Shown here one piece after another: positions 8,570 to 17,761 of a stretch of 32,368 nt of DNA. The stretch is from contig JADHWA010000005.1 in the NCBI GenBank assembly GCA_016783715.1, positions 1-32,368 on the forward strand, read 5' to 3'. Source of the DNA: Candidatus Omnitrophota bacterium. Lineage in GTDB: Bacteria > Omnitrophota > Gorgyraeia > Gygaellales > Profunditerraquicolaceae. The notes under the pieces are model-generated. The model was not told where the DNA came from, searched no databases, and saw only the letters and a list, made by a program, of their open reading frames with translations. The position numbers were made by a program, and so were the translations under genes. Within the stretch, counting starts at the first letter, position 1; every line of letters starts with the position of its first letter.

Positions 8570-11500
8570 ATGCCTAGAAGAGATGACATAAAGAAGGTGC
8601 TAATTATCGGCTCAGGCCCAATTATTATCGGACAGGCCTGTGAATTTGACTACTCAGGAACCCAGGCCTGCAAAGCCCTGAAAGAAGAGGGCTATGAGGT
8701 AGTCCTGGTTAATTCAAACCCTGCCACGATCATGACTGATCCCGGTATGGCGCATAAGACCTATATTGAGCCGTTGACAATCGGGTATCTTGAAAAAATC
8801 ATAGAGAAAGAGCGACCGGATGCCCTGCTGCCTAACTTAGGAGGCCAGACCGGACTAAATCTTTCTTCAAGCCTCTACAAGTCAGGGATACTGGATAAAT
8901 ACGGGGTTAAGGTCATCGGCGTCAAGATTGACGCTATTGAGCGCGGCGAGGACCGCCTGGTATTCAAAGAAACAATGCAAAAGCTAGGGCTGGAGCTCCC
9001 TAAGTCAGAGATATGCTACTCAGTTGAAGGGGCCGAGAAGATCGCTGAAGTAATGAAATATCCGGCTGTGATCAGGCCGGCTTATACAATGGGCGGAACC
9101 GGAGGAGGGATAGCCTATAACGTCGAGGAGCTCAGGACGATCGTAACCAGAGGCCTTGCGGCAAGCCTGGTAGGCCAGGTGCTGATAGAGGAGTCTGTTA
9201 TCGGGTGGGAGGAGCTTGAGCTGGAGGTAGTCCGGGATCAAAAAGATCAAAAAATCACCGTCTGCTTCATTGAAAATATAGACGCTATGGGGGTGCATAC
9301 CGGAGACAGTTTTTGCGTAGCACCAATGCTCACCGTCCCGGAAAAATTACAAAAAAGAATGCAGGATGCCTCTTATAAAATCGTCGATGCAATCGGGGTT
9401 ATCGGAGGGACTAATATCCAGTTTGCCCATAACCTTGAGGATGACCGGCTGGTAGTTATTGAGATAAACCCTAGGACTTCGCGCTCTTCGGCCCTGGCAT
9501 CTAAAGCAACCGGATTTCCAATCGCCTGGATCTCTACAAAACTGGCAACCGGGATTACCATGGATGAGATACCTTACTGGAAAGAGGGGACACTCGAAAA
9601 ATACAAGCCAAGCGGAAAATATGTGGTAATAAAATTTGCCCGCTGGGCATTTGAAAAATTCCCTCAGGCAAAAGATATTCTCGGCACGCAGATGAAGGCC
9701 GTAGGCGAAGTAATGAGTATCGGCAAGACCTTTAAGGAAGCATTTCAAAAATCTATCCGTTCCCTTGAAATCAAAAGATACGGGCTTGGAGGAGCAAAAA
9801 ACTTTAAAAGCCTTTCCCTGGAAAAGATCAAAGGAAAGCTTAGATTCCCTTCCAGTGAAAGGATCTTTCTGATCTATGAGGCATTAAGAAAAGGAATGGC
9901 GGTCGAAGAGCTTTACAAGATAACCCATATCGGCAGATGGTTCCTTACACAGACCAAAGAGTTGGTGGAGTTCGAGGAAGAATTGCTTAAGTCCTCATGG
10001 TCAAATCTTACCGATAGCGCACTAATTAAGGCAAAGGAGTGGGGATTTTCAGACAGATATCTGGCGGGGCTCTTTAAGATAAAGGAAAAGGAAGTAAGGG
10101 AGAGGCGGCTTGCTCTGGGGAAAAGGGCAGTTTTTGAACCGGTGCCTGTAAGCGGAGTTAATGATGCAGCTTATTATTATTCGACTTACTGCAACGATAA
10201 AGATACCGTGGCGGTATCCCCAAATAAGAAGATTATGGTTTTAGGCGGAGGCCCTAATAGAATCGGGCAGGGGATTGAATTCGATTATACCTGTGTCCAT
10301 GCTGCCTATACCTTGCGCGATGAAGGCTATGAGTCGATTATGGTCAACTGTAACCCCGAGACAGTCTCTACTGATTACGACACCTCCAATAAGCTCTATT
10401 TTGAACCGCTGACCGTAGAGGATGTCCTGGCGATCTACGAAAAAGAAAAGCCCGAAGGAGCAATTGTGCAGTTTGGCGGACAGACCCCGCTTAACATAGC
10501 CCAAGAATTAAAGGATAATGGCGTCAAGATTCTGGGAACTTCACCGGAAAGCATCAGTTTTGCAGAAGATAGGAAGCATTTCCGCCAGAAGATGATAGCG
10601 CTTGGCATACCTCAACCAGAGAGTGATACGGCAATGTCGCTGAATGAGGCGATAGAAACCGCCAAAAAGATAGGATACCCCCTGATGGTCAGGCCATCCT
10701 TTGTTCTAGGGGGGCGGGGTATGGAGGTTATCTACGATGAGGAGATGCTAAAGATTTACGCAGAAGAAGCCATTCGGGTAAACCCGGAGCACCCGATGTT
10801 GATCGACCGGTTCTTAGAGCATGCCATCGAGGCAGAAGTAGATGCGCTCTGCGACGGCGAAAATACTTTTGTTGCCTCGGTTATGGAGCATATCGAATAC
10901 GCCGGAGTTCATTCCGGAGATTCGGCATGCACCATCCCCACCAGGACGATATCAAAGAAATCTCTTGATCTGATCGAAAAATATACCGCGGCGGTCGCTA
11001 AAGAGCTGGGGACGGTTGGCTTAATCAATATCCAGTACGCGATATGTAGCGATAAGGTCTATATCCTGGAAGCCAACCCTCGGGCATCACGAACAGTGCC
11101 ATTAGTATCCAAAATAACAGGTATGCCTATAGCCCGCATAGCCACTCAATTAATGCTTGGTAAAAAGCTGAAGGATTTTCCGGAATTAAAGAAATCCGAA
11201 TTAAAGCACGTAGGGGTAAAGGAAGCAGTATTTCCTTTTAACATGTTCCCGGAAGTTGACCCGGTATTGGGTCCGGAGATGCGCGCCACAGGAGAAGTCA
11301 TGGGAATTGCCGAGACCTTCGGACTTGCCTTTTATAAGGCTCAGGAGGCAGTCGGCGCAAAGCTGCCCTTAGAGGGGAAGGTACTACTGACAGTAGCCGA
11401 CAAAGATAAGCACGAACTAATCCCCCTGGCAAAAAGGATAGAGAAGCTTGGTTTTAAGATTTACGCAACGGAGAATACAAGCCGCCTTCTAGAGAACAAA

Positions 11501-11800
11501 GGCGTAAAGAACACCCGGATAAAAAAGCTTCATGAAGGCAGGCCCAATATCGTCGATGCCATAAAGAACAATGATATCCAGCTCATAGTAAACACCCCTA
11601 TCGGCAGAGATAGCAAATATGACGACAGCTATATACGCAGGATGGCGATACAAAAGAAAATACCTTATATCACCTCTATTGCCGCAACCGAGGCCAGCAT
11701 TGAAGGAATCGAAGCCGCCAAGACCAAAGAAATCGAGGTAAAACCGCTACAAAGTTTCTATACAAAAGAGGTCGAGGAAACGGTAAAAGACATCCTATAA
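8570..11800 (+). CDS. carB: Carbamoyl-phosphate synthase large subunit
   Basis: IGSGPIIIGQACEFDYSGTQACKAL, two duplicated ATP-grasp halves (GGGPNRIGQGIEFDYTCVHAA), MGS-like C-terminus; full length. Confidence 0.97.
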   Translation: MPRRDDIKKVLIIGSGPIIIGQACEFDYSGTQACKALKEEGYEVVLVNSNPATIMTDPGMAHKTYIEPLTIGYLEKIIEKERPDALLPNLGGQTGLNLSSSLYKSGILDKYGVKVIGVKIDAIERGEDRLVFKETMQKLGLELPKSEICYSVEGAEKIAEVMKYPAVIRPAYTMGGTGGGIAYNVEELRTIVTRGLAASLVGQVLIEESVIGWEELELEVVRDQKDQKITVCFIENIDAMGVHTGDSFCVAPMLTVPEKLQKRMQDASYKIVDAIGVIGGTNIQFAHNLEDDRLVVIEINPRTSRSSALASKATGFPIAWISTKLATGITMDEIPYWKEGTLEKYKPSGKYVVIKFARWAFEKFPQAKDILGTQMKAVGEVMSIGKTFKEAFQKSIRSLEIKRYGLGGAKNFKSLSLEKIKGKLRFPSSERIFLIYEALRKGMAVEELYKITHIGRWFLTQTKELVEFEEELLKSSWSNLTDSALIKAKEWGFSDRYLAGLFKIKEKEVRERRLALGKRAVFEPVPVSGVNDAAYYYSTYCNDKDTVAVSPNKKIMVLGGGPNRIGQGIEFDYTCVHAAYTLRDEGYESIMVNCNPETVSTDYDTSNKLYFEPLTVEDVLAIYEKEKPEGAIVQFGGQTPLNIAQELKDNGVKILGTSPESISFAEDRKHFRQKMIALGIPQPESDTAMSLNEAIETAKKIGYPLMVRPSFVLGGRGMEVIYDEEMLKIYAEEAIRVNPEHPMLIDRFLEHAIEAEVDALCDGENTFVASVMEHIEYAGVHSGDSACTIPTRTISKKSLDLIEKYTAAVAKELGTVGLINIQYAICSDKVYILEANPRASRTVPLVSKITGMPIARIATQLMLGKKLKDFPELKKSELKHVGVKEAVFPFNMFPEVDPVLGPEMRATGEVMGIAETFGLAFYKAQEAVGAKLPLEGKVLLTVADKDKHELIPLAKRIEKLGFKIYATENTSRLLENKGVKNTRIKKLHEGRPNIVDAIKNNDIQLIVNTPIGRDSKYDDSYIRRMAIQKKIPYITSIAATEASIEGIEAAKTKEIEVKPLQSFYTKEVEETVKDIL

Positions 11801-11843
11801 TCAGAAACAAGTGGATGTCTTGATTAGATAGATTTAAAAAAAA

Positions 11844-11945
11844 CAGATTACAGTGATTACAGGATTAAAGTGATGAATGTTTTAATCTCTGTAATCTAAC
11901 AAAATCACAGTAATCAGGCATAATCAATGGTAATCCTGAGGATTA
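11844..11945. repeat. Intergenic inverted-repeat cluster upstream of guaA-like gene
   Basis: AGATTACAG (11845-11853)/CTGTAATCT (11889-11897); ATTAAA/TTTAAT; CAGGATTA (11860-11867)/TAATCCTG (11931-11938); TAATCCT-g-AGGATTA (11931-11945). Confidence 0.6.
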
Positions 11946-11961
11946 TACCAGGAGGTAAGTT

Positions 11962-12930
11962 ATGGTAAGCATTAAGGAGATAAAAGCAGTAGACTTAAAC
12001 CCGCAGGATTTTATAAACCAGAAGGCTGATGAGATCTCGAAAGCGGTGGGTGACGGCGTTGCGATCAACGCACTCTCAGGAGGCGTTGACTCCTCCGCTG
12101 TAACCATGCTAGGACATAAGGCGCTAGGGAGAAGGCTTAAAACCTACTTCATTGACAACGGCATTATGCGTAAAGATGAACCGCAAAAAATAGCCGCGCT
12201 CTTTAAGGGCCTGGGCGTCGATGTTGAGATTATCGATGCCAGGGATAAATTTTTTAAGGCTTTAAAGGGTATAACCGACCCAGAGGAGAAGAGAGAGGCA
12301 GTTACACAGACCTTTTATAAGGATGTATTTGGAAAACTGGTTAAGCAGAGCAACGCGAAATACCTGCTTCAGGGAACTATCCTTACTGATGTCGATGAGA
12401 CGGTCGCCGGCATCAAAAGGCAGCATAATGTCTTTGAGCAGCTCGGAATAGACCCTAAAGAGGCGTTTGGATATAAGATCCTTGAGCCCCTGGTGCAACT
12501 GCGCAAAGACGGTGTGCGAAAAGTTGCGGCTGCTTCAGGGCTGCCTGAATCATCGTTTAACCGCATGCCTTTCCCGGGACCGGCTTTGGCGGCAAGAGTA
12601 ATAGGAGAGGTGACCCCTGAAAAAATCGAGACCGCCCGAAGTGCAACCTCGATATTAGAGGAGGAGTTATCCTCAATAGAGGCCTTCCAGTATATGGCTA
12701 TCCTGCATGAAGACAGGGTCACCGGCATGCGCAACGGAAAAAGAGAGTTCGGAAATCAGATTGAGATCAGATGCTGGGACAGCCTGGACGCAAGAACCGC
12801 CACACCCACTGACCTTCCATACGCTACTCTGCGGAAATTAGCAGATAGAATGGTACAGGAGGTCCCTGGTGTCGTAAGCGTCACTTATCATATAGCTACC
12901 AAGCCGCCATCGACGATGGAAGTAGTTTAA
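11962..12930 (+). CDS. guaA: GMP synthase-like PP-loop ATPase + dimerisation domain, without GATase domain
   Basis: SGGVDSSAV PP-loop, LLQGTI, MPFPGPALAARV, C-terminal KPPSTMEVV; no N-terminal class I GATase. Confidence 0.8.
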   Translation: MVSIKEIKAVDLNPQDFINQKADEISKAVGDGVAINALSGGVDSSAVTMLGHKALGRRLKTYFIDNGIMRKDEPQKIAALFKGLGVDVEIIDARDKFFKALKGITDPEEKREAVTQTFYKDVFGKLVKQSNAKYLLQGTILTDVDETVAGIKRQHNVFEQLGIDPKEAFGYKILEPLVQLRKDGVRKVAAASGLPESSFNRMPFPGPALAARVIGEVTPEKIETARSATSILEEELSSIEAFQYMAILHEDRVTGMRNGKREFGNQIEIRCWDSLDARTATPTDLPYATLRKLADRMVQEVPGVVSVTYHIATKPPSTMEVV

Positions 12931-12950
12931 AGATAAAAATCCTTACCAAA

Positions 12951-12989
12951 ACCCCTTGATTCCGGAAGCAGCGGATCAGGGGGTTTTTT
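12951..12989 (+). terminator. Rho-independent terminator
   Basis: CCCCTTGATTCCG/CGGATCAGGGGG stem then TTTTTT. Confidence 0.9.
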
Positions 12990-12990
12990 C

Positions 12991-13019
12991 TTGACAATAG
13001 TAGAATTTTATGATAATTA
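12991..13019 (+). promoter_or_regulatory. Sigma70 promoter candidate for the ATP-grasp operon
   Basis: TTGACA (12991-12996) with 17-nt spacer to TAATTA (or 15 nt to GATAAT). Confidence 0.5.
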
Positions 13020-13090
13020 TATTTTTAAATGAGCATATGAGTATATAGGAATATACTAATAAATAACTGTATATTTATAGGAGATCACAG

Positions 13091-14119
13091 ATGAAAATTG
13101 GCATAACGTATAACCTCAAGGAAAATGTTTTGCCGGAAGGAGAATTAGACAGCGAACAAGTAGAAGAATTTGACTCACCGCAGACGATTAACGCGATATG
13201 CGCAGTATTCGAAGCATACGGTTTTAAAACAACGAGGCTGGGCGGAGAAACAAATATCATTGAAAAGATAAAAACAGAAAAGCCCAGTTTTGTATTTAAT
13301 ATCGCAGAAGGATACTGGGGGCGAAACCGGGAGGGGCAAATCCCTACTATCTTAGAGATAATGAACATGCCTTATTCAGGATCTGATCCTCTGACACTTG
13401 CATTAACCCTTGATAAGGTTATGGCAAAAAAGATACTCCGCATGAAAGGGATCCCTACTCCGAAATTTGCCGTTATTAAAAAATGGGGTGAATTAATAAA
13501 TATAGAGAATAGGCTTACTTACCCCCTTGTGGTAAAGCCAGCATGGGAAGGATCAAGTAAGGGCATATACTCCACATCTGTCTCGAATAGCAGAAATGAA
13601 TTGCGCAAGAGCGTGCAGAAGCTTTTTGAAAGGTATGCTGGTCAACCTATTCTGGTTGAGGAATTTATACGTGGAAGAGAAATTACCGTGGGGGTCCTGG
13701 GAAACAGTCCTGCAAAAATTATGGGCCTCATGGAGATAAAGATGAAGGGCGGAGATGAGGACAACTTCATATACTGCCTGGAGACCAAAAGAGATTGGCT
13801 TAAAAAAGTAGAATATATAATCCCGCCCAGAATTGAAAAAAAGCTCCATTATGCCTTAAGCCACAACGCCCTTACGGCCTTCAGGGAATTCGGCTGTAGA
13901 GATGTTGCCAGGATTGATTTTCGAATAGGCAGAGATAACCAACCATATCTGATAGACATTAATCCTCTGCCTGGCCTTACACCCGGATATTCTGATTTGG
14001 TAATTATGACCCAAATGTCCGGAATAAATTACAGCCAGCTGATTTTCTCGATCCTCAACACTGCATTTTCACGTTATGGAATAAGCAGCAATATCACTAA
14101 ATTAACTAAGGTCGCTTGA
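13091..14119 (+). CDS. D-alanine-D-alanine ligase-like ATP-grasp protein
   Basis: Ddl-like KPAWEGSSKGI, ILVEEFIRGREITVGVLG, DINPLPGLTPGYSD. Confidence 0.85.
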   Translation: MKIGITYNLKENVLPEGELDSEQVEEFDSPQTINAICAVFEAYGFKTTRLGGETNIIEKIKTEKPSFVFNIAEGYWGRNREGQIPTILEIMNMPYSGSDPLTLALTLDKVMAKKILRMKGIPTPKFAVIKKWGELINIENRLTYPLVVKPAWEGSSKGIYSTSVSNSRNELRKSVQKLFERYAGQPILVEEFIRGREITVGVLGNSPAKIMGLMEIKMKGGDEDNFIYCLETKRDWLKKVEYIIPPRIEKKLHYALSHNALTAFREFGCRDVARIDFRIGRDNQPYLIDINPLPGLTPGYSDLVIMTQMSGINYSQLIFSILNTAFSRYGISSNITKLTKVA

Positions 14120-14121
14120 AT

Positions 14122-15126
14122 ATGAAAAAATATGATTTCGCCTTAGCCTGGGACGGCAATAACACAGAAAAGTTCATCAAATGGATTAAGCGCGAATGCG
14201 CTGCGCGCACACTGAATTTCATTCTGATCGACGAAAGCAATGTTTCTCGAGTAATCAAAAACCTTGAAAAAGGAAAAATCAAGATCAATTTTCTTCTTGA
14301 TACAGCAGCGGACTATTATATACCAAAAGACCCCTTTACAAGGCTCTGCTATGCCGCCAAAGACGCTGAGGGCTTTGTGGCCTGTGATCCCGATGATGCC
14401 AGGCAGGCTTCTAATAAGGCGGTAACTCACTACGACCTGCTGGATGCCCACATCCCGGTTCCCTATACGGTAGTGGTACGCAACTGGGAACCAGATAACT
14501 TCAAGTTAAGTAAAGAGGAATTAAAAAAGCTTGGGAGGCCATTTATCATAAAGCCGGCAAGCGGATTCGGCCAAAAAGGGGTAGTAAAGGATGCTACCGG
14601 GTCGATCGTGGAGATCGCTAAGGCGCGGCACTTTAATAGGGGGGATAACTTCCTTTTACAGGAAAAAATAGAGCCTTATTCACTAGGAGAGAATCAGGGA
14701 TGGTTCCGGGTGTATTTTTTGTTTGGCGAAATAATTCCCTGCTGGTGGAATACGGAAACCGGCTGGTACAAACACGTTACTTTAAGAGAAATGTATAACT
14801 ACCGGCTACTGCCGCTTGCAAGAATAATCTCTGAAATAGCCAGGATAACCGATATGGATTTCTTCTCTTCGGAGATAGCAATGACAATTAATCAGAATAA
14901 GGAAAAGAAGTTTGTCGCCATTGACTATGTAAACGACCAGCCGGAACTCTGCGTGCGCTCAGAAAAGTTTAACGGCGGATTTGTTGGAGGACCCGTATCT
15001 GATGTTGTAGAGCATATAGCAGAAAAGGTGGTCGAGATCGCCTGGAGGATGTCAAGGGGCCTGCCGACGGGAATTAATCGCTCAATATGGCTGAACAAGG
15101 CAAGGACCGAAGATGAAAGTATTTAA
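14122..15126 (+). CDS. ATP-grasp family protein (ORF track start TTG 14116; ATG at 14122)
   Basis: RPFIIKPASGFGQKGVV, LLQEKIEP, IDYVNDQPELCVRS; overlaps both neighbours. Confidence 0.7.
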   Translation: MKKYDFALAWDGNNTEKFIKWIKRECAARTLNFILIDESNVSRVIKNLEKGKIKINFLLDTAADYYIPKDPFTRLCYAAKDAEGFVACDPDDARQASNKAVTHYDLLDAHIPVPYTVVVRNWEPDNFKLSKEELKKLGRPFIIKPASGFGQKGVVKDATGSIVEIAKARHFNRGDNFLLQEKIEPYSLGENQGWFRVYFLFGEIIPCWWNTETGWYKHVTLREMYNYRLLPLARIISEIARITDMDFFSSEIAMTINQNKEKKFVAIDYVNDQPELCVRSEKFNGGFVGGPVSDVVEHIAEKVVEIAWRMSRGLPTGINRSIWLNKARTEDESI

Positions 15127-16057
15127 TGCATTTAAAAAACCCCGCCGTCTTAAAAGAGGCGATACTATTGGCATTGTAGCACCGGCCTGGACATTTGACC
15201 GCAGTAATTTTATCAAAGGCCTTAAAAAACTAAGTGACCTTGGCTTTAAAATAAAATATGATCCTTCGATTTTTCATGAGTACTGGTCAATGGCAGGCCA
15301 TGACCGGGAGAGGGCAGAGCAGATCAACCGCATGTTTGCCGACAGGCAGGTAAAAGCGATATTCTGCGCCAAGGCAGGATATGGCTCACTCAGAACCCTT
15401 CCTTATTTAGATAAAAAGATCATAAAAAAGAATCCCAAGATTTTTGTAGGCTACAGCGATATAACCATACTTCTATCCTACTTGCAGAAGATAGGCAGAA
15501 TGGTAGTCTTTCACGGCCCGGTCGTATCTGGAGAGATATGCGAAGGGATGAACCCGATTACTTTTAAACACCTATTGCGCGCAATCATGAAGCCATACAA
15601 ACTAGGGCAGATGAAATTCAGCAGCCTAAAATCTCTGCGGCCCGGTAAGGCTAATGGTATTTTGGTTGGCGGAAACATGTCTTTGATTGTAAGTAGTATA
15701 GGCACCAGCTATGAGATCAATACTGATAATAAAATACTCTTCCTGGAAGATGTAGGAGAAGATTTGGAGACAATCGATAATTACCTGATGCATCTTAAAC
15801 TGGCGAAGAAATTCCAAAAAGTAAAAGGTATCATATTCGGCAGGATGATCGGATGCGTTGATCATTCTGGTAAAAAATATACCATTAAGCATATATTAAA
15901 TGATATACTGGGAGATCTGGATATTCCAATAATATACGGATTTCCGTCAGGACACAGGATATTCAAAGATATCAACATTACTCTCCCTTTTGGTGTATCA
16001 GTTACTTTAGACGGCTACAAGACAAAACTGATAATCAACCGGGCAGCGGTTAAATAA
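15113..16057 (+). CDS. LD-carboxypeptidase / S66 family serine peptidase (LdcA/MccF-like)
   Basis: RLKRGDTIGIVAPA, AGYGSLR, GYSDIT nucleophile, FLEDVGED (Glu), GFPSGH (His). Confidence 0.9.
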   Translation: MKVFNAFKKPRRLKRGDTIGIVAPAWTFDRSNFIKGLKKLSDLGFKIKYDPSIFHEYWSMAGHDRERAEQINRMFADRQVKAIFCAKAGYGSLRTLPYLDKKIIKKNPKIFVGYSDITILLSYLQKIGRMVVFHGPVVSGEICEGMNPITFKHLLRAIMKPYKLGQMKFSSLKSLRPGKANGILVGGNMSLIVSSIGTSYEINTDNKILFLEDVGEDLETIDNYLMHLKLAKKFQKVKGIIFGRMIGCVDHSGKKYTIKHILNDILGDLDIPIIYGFPSGHRIFKDINITLPFGVSVTLDGYKTKLIINRAAVK

Positions 16058-16091
16058 AGGCATTTTTTTAGATTAAGATGAGGTATCTATA

Positions 16092-16427
16092 ATGAATATT
16101 AGGAGGGTTCGTCAGATACTTAAATCATTCGCAGATGACACCAGATTACGGATCCTCAGTCTTCTCGATCATGGCGATCTGACTGTATCCCAGATGTGCC
16201 GGATACTGAGGAAGAACCAGTCCAATCTTTCAAAACATCTTATGCGGCTGCGGCTGACTGGCCTGGTAGGGGATCGCCGTGAGAGCCTAAATGTCTACTA
16301 CCACCTCACAAACCCCAAAGATCCTTCACTTAAAAAATTGCTCAGATCTGTTATTGATTCACTTTCAGGCCTAGAAATTTTTAAACAGGATGTATGCCGG
16401 CTTAAAACATTAAAAACGAAAGGTTAA
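16092..16427 (+). CDS. ArsR-family winged-helix regulator
   Basis: FADDTRLRILSLL, VSQMCRILRKNQSNLSKHLMRLRLTGLV; no ELCVCDL metal site. Confidence 0.85.
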   Translation: MNIRRVRQILKSFADDTRLRILSLLDHGDLTVSQMCRILRKNQSNLSKHLMRLRLTGLVGDRRESLNVYYHLTNPKDPSLKKLLRSVIDSLSGLEIFKQDVCRLKTLKTKG

Positions 16428-16437
16428 TCTCGGACAG

Positions 16438-17118
16438 ATGATGGAGAAAATGGAAGAGACTGTGCACAAGGATATTAACGCAGAAAAAACCTCTAAGAAG
16501 GTATCGGTAGTAATATTTAAACAAAGCATAATCCCGGTAATCATTGGGATATTAATTTTTGCCGCTTTCTGGTTTCTTTACGCCGAATACGGCCAGGCTT
16601 ATAGAAAACAATTAGATAAAGCAATCCAGATAATAATAATTCTCTTTGCTACTTACTGGACATATAAGATCGCTAGCGCACTGTTTGGCTGGTATGCCGC
16701 CAATATCGCGCGCAAGACAGAGACTACTCTTGATGACAGATTTATGCCCCTATTTAGAAGAATATCAGCTACTATTATCTGGACGATCGGCTTGATCATC
16801 CTCTTAAGCAAGCTCGGCGTCAATATAAATGCTCTGATTGCCACTTTAGGGATAGGCTCCTTAGCCATAGCCCTGGCTGCCCAGGATACCATCTCTAATA
16901 TAATCTCCGGTTTCTTGATCATGATCGACAGTCCTTTTTCAATAGGAGACACTATTAAGCTGCATACCGGAGAAAAAGTCAAGGTACTGGAGATCGGGAT
17001 AAGGCGCAGTAAATTCCTGGCGGAAGATAACGGTATCGTAATTATGCCTAATCTGGATTTAAGCAAGAGCAAAATCACAAACTATTCTAAAAATAGGGGA
17101 GAAAAAGACGATGTTTAA
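16438..17118 (+). CDS. MscS-type mechanosensitive channel, short form
   Basis: LGIGSLAIALAAQDTISNIISGFLIMIDSPFSIGDTI pore/beta region; ends right after IMPNLDLSKSKITNYSK. Confidence 0.85.
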   Translation: MMEKMEETVHKDINAEKTSKKVSVVIFKQSIIPVIIGILIFAAFWFLYAEYGQAYRKQLDKAIQIIIILFATYWTYKIASALFGWYAANIARKTETTLDDRFMPLFRRISATIIWTIGLIILLSKLGVNINALIATLGIGSLAIALAAQDTISNIISGFLIMIDSPFSIGDTIKLHTGEKVKVLEIGIRRSKFLAEDNGIVIMPNLDLSKSKITNYSKNRGEKDDV

Positions 17119-17761
17119 AGGAGCGATCTTTGATTTAGATGGTGTTATAGTCAATACGGTACCGCTTCATTTTGAGGCCTGGAAGAAGATGTTTTCGGAA
17201 TATAAAGTAAAATTTGATTTCCAAGACTATAAAGCAAAGGTAGATGGGATCCCCCGTTACGACGGAACAAAGGCAATCCTAAAAGGTCTTAGCGAGAAAG
17301 AAATAAAGGAAGCCGGGGATCGAAAACAAAAATTTTATTTAGAAAGTATTGAGAAAAACGGAGTGGAGGTGTATGATAGTAGCGTTGAACTGATCAAAGA
17401 ACTCAAATATAATAATATAAAAATTGCCTACGCCTCAGCGAGCAGAAACTGCAGAAAAATATTGGAGAAAACAGGGTTGAGTGGGCTGGGGGATGCGATA
17501 ATTGACGGTAATATTATAACCCGCGGTAAGCCAGACCCGCAGATCTTCCTTATGGCTGCAGAACAGATAAACTGCAAGCCTGCTGAATGTGTAGTCTTTG
17601 AAGATGCAGTGTTGGGGGTACAGGCGGCCATAAATGCCAAAATGGTTTGCGTAGGAATTGACCGCTACCAAAACTCCTTAAGGCTCGTAGGTGCAAATAT
17701 CATAGTAGAGGACCTCTCAGGGATAAGTTATACGCAAATCCTAAAACTCTTCGCAAAATGA
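17111..17761 (+). CDS. pgmB: Beta-phosphoglucomutase-like HAD hydrolase
   Basis: GAIFDLDGVIVNTVPLHFEAW, YASASRN, GKPDPQIFL, VVFEDAVLGVQAA. Confidence 0.88.
   Translation: MFKGAIFDLDGVIVNTVPLHFEAWKKMFSEYKVKFDFQDYKAKVDGIPRYDGTKAILKGLSEKEIKEAGDRKQKFYLESIEKNGVEVYDSSVELIKELKYNNIKIAYASASRNCRKILEKTGLSGLGDAIIDGNIITRGKPDPQIFLMAAEQINCKPAECVVFEDAVLGVQAAINAKMVCVGIDRYQNSLRLVGANIIVEDLSGISYTQILKLFAK

Noticed and set aside
8520-8594. Possible 24-aa upstream ORF (MDYGITNLKSIKIRGALCLEEMT) overlapping the carB start
   Set aside because: No convincing SD and no regulatory codon run; could be chance
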